64,000 nucleotides of DNA from Acidovorax soli (GTDB lineage Bacteria > Pseudomonadota > Gammaproteobacteria > Burkholderiales > Burkholderiaceae_C). This document shows, in pieces, positions 59,481 through 64,000 of this stretch. Position numbers and translations under genes: made by a program. Under the pieces are notes generated by a model. It did no database searches, had not been told where the DNA came from, and saw only the letters and a program-made list of their open reading frames with translations. The DNA lies in assembly GCF_014207955.1 (NCBI RefSeq), contig NZ_JACHLK010000011.1, forward strand, positions 124,001-188,000, given 5' to 3'. How positions within the stretch are numbered: position 1 is the first letter of the stretch; each line of letters starts with the position of its first letter.

Positions 59481-60278
59481 TCACCTCGCCAGCAGCTTCG
59501 CCTTGAGGCCCTGGAACTCCTGCTCGGTGATGGTGCCATCGGCCCGCAGCCTGGCAAGCTTTTGCAGCTCATCGGCCACCAGGGCCGGGGTTGCTGCAGC
59601 CGGCACGGCAGGTACCGGCGCGGGTGCAGGAACTGCCCCGGCCGAAGCCGCCACCTTGCGGTACTTCCCGGCCTCCAGCTCGGCCTTGGCCACCAGGTCG
59701 CTCACCGCCTGCGCATCGACCTCGACCAGCGTGGCGTTGGCCCCCAGGCCCGACAGCTGTATGCGCAGGGGCTGCGTGCGCGCCCGCTCCACGGTGGCGG
59801 GCGCGAGATCGATGAAGAGCTCCTCCGAGTAGGAGCAGCCGCTGCGGCAGGACACCACCCGCGCGGCGAGGCGGCCGAGCTTGAGGCCTTCGCCCATGTC
59901 CGTCTGCGCCGCGGAGAAGGCCTTCCACGAGCTGGCGCGGTAGATCTCGTAGTAGTGCACATAGAAGTCGACCTCGCCCGTGGCCTTGTTCACCAGGGCA
60001 GACAGGGTCCAGCGCCGCAGGTCCATGGGGCTGGTCTCCTGGCTGAGCGGCGTAGCCTCGAGCTTGGCAAAGCGGTAGAAGTCCCCGGTGCCCGGCTGCA
60101 GGCTGCCGCGCTTCTTGGCGCTGGCGTCCTTGACGCTGCCACCCAGCGGCGGCGCAGGCACATCGGTGAACACGCCGCGGTTCATGGCCTCCATGTTCTG
60201 GGACTGCTGGGCAGATGCCGCGGCGGCGGCGCACAGCGCCATGGCGGCCATGGCCAGGCTTCTTGCAATTGCAGGCAT
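59481..60278 (-). CDS. Exported protein with C-terminal SHOCT domain
   Basis: A 265-residue protein with a Sec signal (about residues 1-22, ending A-S-A-Q). A beta-rich centre with two Cys (V-S-C-R-S-G-C-S) and a Val/Ala-Pro linker precede the C-terminal SHOCT motif (L-A-R-L-R-A-D-G-T-I-T-E-Q-E-F). SHOCT domains occur at the ends of otherwise unrelated proteins and may mediate oligomerisation. ATG 60278 is chosen for the signal peptide. Confidence 0.8.
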   Translation of the reverse strand: MPAIARSLAMAAMALCAAAAASAQQSQNMEAMNRGVFTDVPAPPLGGSVKDASAKKRGSLQPGTGDFYRFAKLEATPLSQETSPMDLRRWTLSALVNKATGEVDFYVHYYEIYRASSWKAFSAAQTDMGEGLKLGRLAARVVSCRSGCSYSEELFIDLAPATVERARTQPLRIQLSGLGANATLVEVDAQAVSDLVAKAELEAGKYRKVAASAGAVPAPAPVPAVPAAATPALVADELQKLARLRADGTITEQEFQGLKAKLLAR

Positions 60279-60437
60279 GGATCTTCTCCCTCTCATCCCG
60301 GTGATTGTTGTTGTCGCGTGGGCCCGGCTCGCTTCGGGCAGGCGCGCTATCTTAGACAACGCGGCAAGCGCCCCGGCGGATGACATCCACGGCCAATGGT
60401 CAATGCCGCGGACCCCGACCGCTGGCGTGGCCTGCCG

Positions 60438-61415
60438 TCATGCCCCTGCGGCATGCACGCCCGGCGCCATCTCCACCGAATAGAACACCCGGCGCAGCTC
60501 CGCATCGTCCGACTCCACGCTGGCCTGCACCTGCGCGGCAAAGTGGGCCAGAAAGCGCTGCGCGGCCAGCGATGGCGTCTCGTTGCTGCGGCGGATGATG
60601 CCCACGGTGCGCGGAGCGAACTGCTCGCGCAGCTGCAGCGCCACCATGCTGCCGCGCAGCGATGCCGTCTCGGCCAGCGGCCAGGGGCAGAAGGTGAGCA
60701 TGTCGGTCTTCTGCACCAGGGTCAGCATCAGCGAGGCCGACTGCGCCAGGTGGATGTGGTGGCGCGGCACAGCCGCGCCATGCTGGGTGAAGAGCTGGTC
60801 CATCAGCTCCTTCTCGCCGCCGGGGCCGAAGTTGAGCACCCAGTCCTCGCCCAGCAGCTCGTGGATGGATGTGGCCCCCGCCCGGGCGTGGCCGGCACGC
60901 GCCATCACCGTGGCCTCGTAGGTGAACAGCGGGGTGGACTGCAGGCCCAGCATCTCGTCGGGCGCGGCGATGCGGCCGATCATCAGGTCCAGGCTGCCCT
61001 CGCGCAGCTTGGGGTAGGCCAGGGCCGAGAAGCCGTCGTACAGCTCCAGTTGCACATGCGGCATCTCGGCACGGAACGGCGGCAGCACGCGCGCCAGCAA
61101 TGTCTGCGCGACCCAGGGCGTGATGCCGATGGACAGGCGCTGCGGCGCGCCCGCATCGCGGTGGCGCGCCAGGTCCTGCTCGGCCTGGTGCATCTGCTCC
61201 AGGATGCGCTGGGCGTGCTGCACCAGGTCGCGCCCCGCGGGCGTGAGGCCGATGCCGCCACTGTGCCGGGTGAACAGGGCGAGCTGGCAGTCGGCCTCCA
61301 GCTCGCGCATGCCCTGGGTGACGGCCGCCTGCGTCACCTGGAGGGCGCGCGCCGCCGCGCGGATGCTGCCGTGCGCGGCCACCGCGGCGATATAGCGCAT
61401 CTGGTGCAGTTTCAT
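60438..61415 (-). CDS. LysR-family transcriptional regulator
   Basis: A 325-residue LysR regulator: wHTH at residues 1-60 (R-Y-I-A-A-V-A-A-H-G-S-I-R-A-A-A, then Q-A-A-V-T-Q-G-M-R-E-L-E), followed by an effector domain. It is divergent from the M20 amidohydrolase at 61626 with 210 bp between, and probably controls that gene and the Bug-type binding protein. ATG 61415 is the family-consistent start. Confidence 0.92.
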   Translation of the reverse strand: MKLHQMRYIAAVAAHGSIRAAARALQVTQAAVTQGMRELEADCQLALFTRHSGGIGLTPAGRDLVQHAQRILEQMHQAEQDLARHRDAGAPQRLSIGITPWVAQTLLARVLPPFRAEMPHVQLELYDGFSALAYPKLREGSLDLMIGRIAAPDEMLGLQSTPLFTYEATVMARAGHARAGATSIHELLGEDWVLNFGPGGEKELMDQLFTQHGAAVPRHHIHLAQSASLMLTLVQKTDMLTFCPWPLAETASLRGSMVALQLREQFAPRTVGIIRRSNETPSLAAQRFLAHFAAQVQASVESDDAELRRVFYSVEMAPGVHAAGA

Positions 61416-61625
61416 GGCGCGCATTATCGGCGCCCCGCCCGCGCTGGCCGGGCGCACCACTGCGCAGCACAGACATGCGACAACAGCAAGACAAGCAGCG
61501 CCACGCGGTGCATGGCAGCCCCTGTCTGCCGCCCGGCGGGCCCTGTTCCTAGACTTTGCCTTACCTGCATGGCGGTATGCCCGCTGCACATCACCCATTG
61601 AACCCAAGCAATCCAGAACAACACC

Positions 61626-62864
61626 ATGAGCCAGGCCATCGAACGAGACAACGAGCAACACCAGCACACCGCGGGCACCGACCCCGTGCTGCCCGGCATC
61701 CGCGCCATCGAGGCCGAGATGGTCGCCCTGCGCCGCCACATCCATGCCCACCCCGAGCTGGCGTTCGAGGAATTCGCCACCGCCGACCTGGTGGCCGCGC
61801 GCCTGGCCGAATGGGGCTACGCCGTGCACCGCGGCCTGGGCGGCACCGGCGTGGTGGGCACGCTGCGCCTGGGCAGCAGCCCGCGCGCGCTGGGCCTGCG
61901 CGCCGACATGGACGCCCTGCCCATTCACGAAGAAACCGGCCTGCCCTATGCCAGCACCCACGCAGGCAAGATGCACGCCTGCGGGCACGACGGCCACACC
62001 GCCATCCTGCTGGCCGCGGCACGCCACCTGGCCCAGGAGCGCAACTTCGACGGCACGCTGCACCTCGTCTTCCAGCCCGCCGAAGAAGGCCTGGGCGGCG
62101 GCCGCAAGATGATCGAGGACGGCCTGTTCGAGCAGTTCCCCTGCGACGCCATCTTCGCCCTGCACAACATGCCCGGCCATCCGGTGGGCACCTTCGGCTT
62201 CATGGGCGGGCCGTTCATGGCCTCGTCCGACTCGGTCACCATCACCGTCAAGGGCCGGGGCGGCCACGGCTCGGCCCCGCACCTGGCGGCCGACCCGGTG
62301 GTGGCGGCCGCGCACATCGTGCTGGCGCTGCAGACCATCGTCTCGCGCAATGTGGACCCGCGCGAGATGGCCGTCATCTCCGTGGGCGCCATCCACGGCG
62401 GCGATGCGCCCAACGTCATCCCCGGCAGCGTACTCATGCGCCTCACCGTGCGCGCCTACCGCCCCGAGATCCGTGCCCTGCTGCGCGAGCGCATCACCGC
62501 CCTGGTGCAGGCCCAGGCCGCCACGCTGGGCGTGCAGGCCGAAGTGGACTACCACTGGCGCTACCCGGCCCTGGTGAACGACGTGGCCAGCACCGACTTT
62601 GCGCGCCAGGTGGCGCTCGACTGGCTGGGCGAAGACGGCCTCATGCCCGACCTGCAGCCGCTGACCGGCAGCGAAGACTTCTCCTTCATGCTGGAGCAGT
62701 GCCCCGGCAGCTACCTCATCGTGGGCAACGGCGTGGGCGACACGCATGGCACGGGCGGCTGCATGGTGCACAACCCCGGCTACGACTTCAACGACGCCTG
62801 CCTGCCCCTGGCCTCGACCTACTGGGTCAAGCTGACCGAGCGCTTTCTGGCGCACGAGGGCTGA
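61626..62864 (+). CDS. M20 family amidohydrolase (HipO/IAA-amino acid hydrolase-like)
   Basis: A 412-residue metallo-amidohydrolase. Family motifs: H-I-H-A-H-P-E-L near 39-46, R-A-D-M-D-A-L-P near 94-101, C-G-H-D-G-H-T-A with metal-binding His, E-E-G-L-G-G-G-R-K-M, and a C-terminal G-S-E-D-F-S-F. It hydrolyses N-acyl amino acids or similar amides in the family. It is followed by a Bug-type substrate-binding protein, consistent with uptake and hydrolysis of an acylated substrate. Confidence 0.92.
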   Translation: MSQAIERDNEQHQHTAGTDPVLPGIRAIEAEMVALRRHIHAHPELAFEEFATADLVAARLAEWGYAVHRGLGGTGVVGTLRLGSSPRALGLRADMDALPIHEETGLPYASTHAGKMHACGHDGHTAILLAAARHLAQERNFDGTLHLVFQPAEEGLGGGRKMIEDGLFEQFPCDAIFALHNMPGHPVGTFGFMGGPFMASSDSVTITVKGRGGHGSAPHLAADPVVAAAHIVLALQTIVSRNVDPREMAVISVGAIHGGDAPNVIPGSVLMRLTVRAYRPEIRALLRERITALVQAQAATLGVQAEVDYHWRYPALVNDVASTDFARQVALDWLGEDGLMPDLQPLTGSEDFSFMLEQCPGSYLIVGNGVGDTHGTGGCMVHNPGYDFNDACLPLASTYWVKLTERFLAHEG

Positions 62865-62930
62865 ACCCCACCACGGCACGCGACCTGCTTACCCGACCTT
62901 TCCCGCAACCCCAGACCCCCACCCCACCCC

Positions 62931-63968
62931 ATGCACACGCCGCCTTCCTCCCGACTGATCCCCTCCCTGCCCGCCCAGCCGACGCGCCGGGGCGCCTTGC
63001 TGGCGGCGGCTGCCACCGTGGCCGTGCTGGCAGGCAGCGGCGCGCCCGCAGCCTTCGCCCAGGGTACGGCCTGGCCCACCAAGCCGGTCAAGATCGTCAT
63101 CGGCTACCCACCGGGCGGCTCGGTCGACCAGGCCGCGCGCATCGTCGGCGACGCCCTGGGCCCCAAGCTCGGCGCCACGCTGGTCATGGACAACCAGGGC
63201 GGCGCGGCCGGCGCCATTGCCGCCCAGCGCGTGGTCAGCAGCCCGGCCGACGGCTACACCTTGCTGGTGGGCTCCAGCAACGAAATGGCGGCCACGGGCC
63301 TGGTGAACCCCGCGCAGAAGTACGACCCGCTCAAGGACATGACGCCCATCGGCCTCATCGCCACCGCCCCCGTGCTGCTGGTGGCCGGCCCCAGGACGGG
63401 GGTGAAGAACCTGGCCGAGTTCGTCGACCTGGCCCGGCGCAACCCCGGCAAGTTCAGCTACGGCAGCTCGGGCGTGGGCTCCACGCTGCACTTTGCGGGC
63501 GAACTCATCAAGCAGCGCGCCGGCATCTTCATGACGCACATTCCCTACCGCGGCACGGCCTCGCTCACCAGCGACCTGGCGGGCGGCACGCTGGACTTCG
63601 CCATGCTCTCGCCCACCGCCGCCCTGCCCTTCATCCAGAGCGGCCGCGTCGTGCCCCTGGGCATCACCAGCGCCGCGCGCAGCCCGGCCCTGCCCAACGT
63701 GCCCGCGCTGGCCGAGCACCCGCTGCTCAAGGGCTACGACCTGGTCGGCTGGTTCGCCATGGCCGCCCCCAAAAACCTGCCGCCCGCCCTCACCCAGCAA
63801 CTGAGCCAGGGCCTGAAAGCCACCCTGCAGGACCCGGCCGTGCGCCGCCGCTTGGAAGACGCCGGCATGGTGCTGCCCACCGCCGCCAACGCCGACCTGG
63901 CCGCGCTGATGCGCAGCGACATGGCACAGTACGCCAAGCTGGTCGATTTTGCGAAGATGAAAGACTGA
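62931..63968 (+). CDS. Bug-family tripartite tricarboxylate transporter substrate-binding protein
   Basis: A 345-residue periplasmic solute-binding protein. A long, Tat-like or Sec signal (R-R-G-A-L-L, ending F-A-Q) precedes the Bug fold with the start W-P-T-K-P-V-K-I-V-I-G-Y-P-P-G-G-S-V-D and later Y-G-S-S-G-V-G-S-T-L-H. Bug proteins are abundant in Bordetella- and Comamonadaceae-type betaproteobacteria and usually bind carboxylates or amino acid-like ligands. No TctA/TctB membrane gene is in the window. Confidence 0.92.
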   Translation: MHTPPSSRLIPSLPAQPTRRGALLAAAATVAVLAGSGAPAAFAQGTAWPTKPVKIVIGYPPGGSVDQAARIVGDALGPKLGATLVMDNQGGAAGAIAAQRVVSSPADGYTLLVGSSNEMAATGLVNPAQKYDPLKDMTPIGLIATAPVLLVAGPRTGVKNLAEFVDLARRNPGKFSYGSSGVGSTLHFAGELIKQRAGIFMTHIPYRGTASLTSDLAGGTLDFAMLSPTAALPFIQSGRVVPLGITSAARSPALPNVPALAEHPLLKGYDLVGWFAMAAPKNLPPALTQQLSQGLKATLQDPAVRRRLEDAGMVLPTAANADLAALMRSDMAQYAKLVDFAKMKD

Positions 63969-64000
63969 ACCGACCCGGCGCGGTACTGCCCCACCCCGCA

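Overview
The window is G+C-rich DNA that reads as a chromosomal segment of a betaproteobacterium, most likely of the Comamonadaceae (Acidovorax/Delftia-like). This is inferred from strong G/C third-position bias, many LysR regulators, a Bug-type solute-binding protein, and a GC-rich intergenic repeat of a kind common in that family. No rRNA, plasmid or replication gene is present. One tRNA gene, tRNA-Arg(TCT), lies at 28617-28693.

Region 1 (1-28.6 kb) is ordinary accessory/housekeeping chromosome. It holds several LysR regulators divergent from small redox operons: Old Yellow Enzyme, an NmrA-like reductase with a flavodoxin-like quinone reductase, and a carboxymuconolactone-decarboxylase-like protein. 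It also holds a YfcG/YghU-like GST, GFA-family and lipoprotein genes, a large secreted protein with 14 RCC1 repeats, a 7TMR-DISM sensor kinase beside an internally deleted response regulator, a CPA2 antiporter, and several small hypothetical genes. One small gene is broken at a perfect 23-bp inverted repeat.

Region 2 (28.7-46.9 kb) is a single-strand, tightly coupled set of 22 genes read right to left. It matches an aryl polyene (APE; xanthomonadin/flexirubin-like pigment) biosynthetic cluster. It contains ketosynthases, a chain-length-factor-like KS, two ACPs, a ketoreductase, dehydratases (one fused to an AMP ligase), a thioesterase, two acyltransferases, a glycosyltransferase, LolA/MMPL/lipoprotein export functions, a phosphopantetheinyl transferase, and an FAD enzyme with the WxWxIP motif of flavin halogenases. 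At its 3' end are three tandem paralogues of a small secreted family.

Region 3 (47.1-56.9 kb) is a phage structural module on the minus strand: tail genes, an N4-gp56-like major capsid protein, a scaffold, and a large virion-type protein. No terminase, portal, integrase or lysis gene is seen. The large protein has an A+T-rich C-terminal domain followed at once by an A+T-rich small gene. Together they look like a polymorphic toxin/immunity pair in their own transcription unit, bounded by intrinsic terminators and by two copies of a GCATATATGC palindrome. This is the most interesting candidate system in the window, alongside the APE cluster.

Region 4 (57-64 kb) returns to chromosomal genes: a membrane protein, an RTX-repeat protein with a Pro-Ala linker, a SHOCT-domain exported protein, and a LysR regulator divergent from an M20 amidohydrolase and a Bug-family binding protein.
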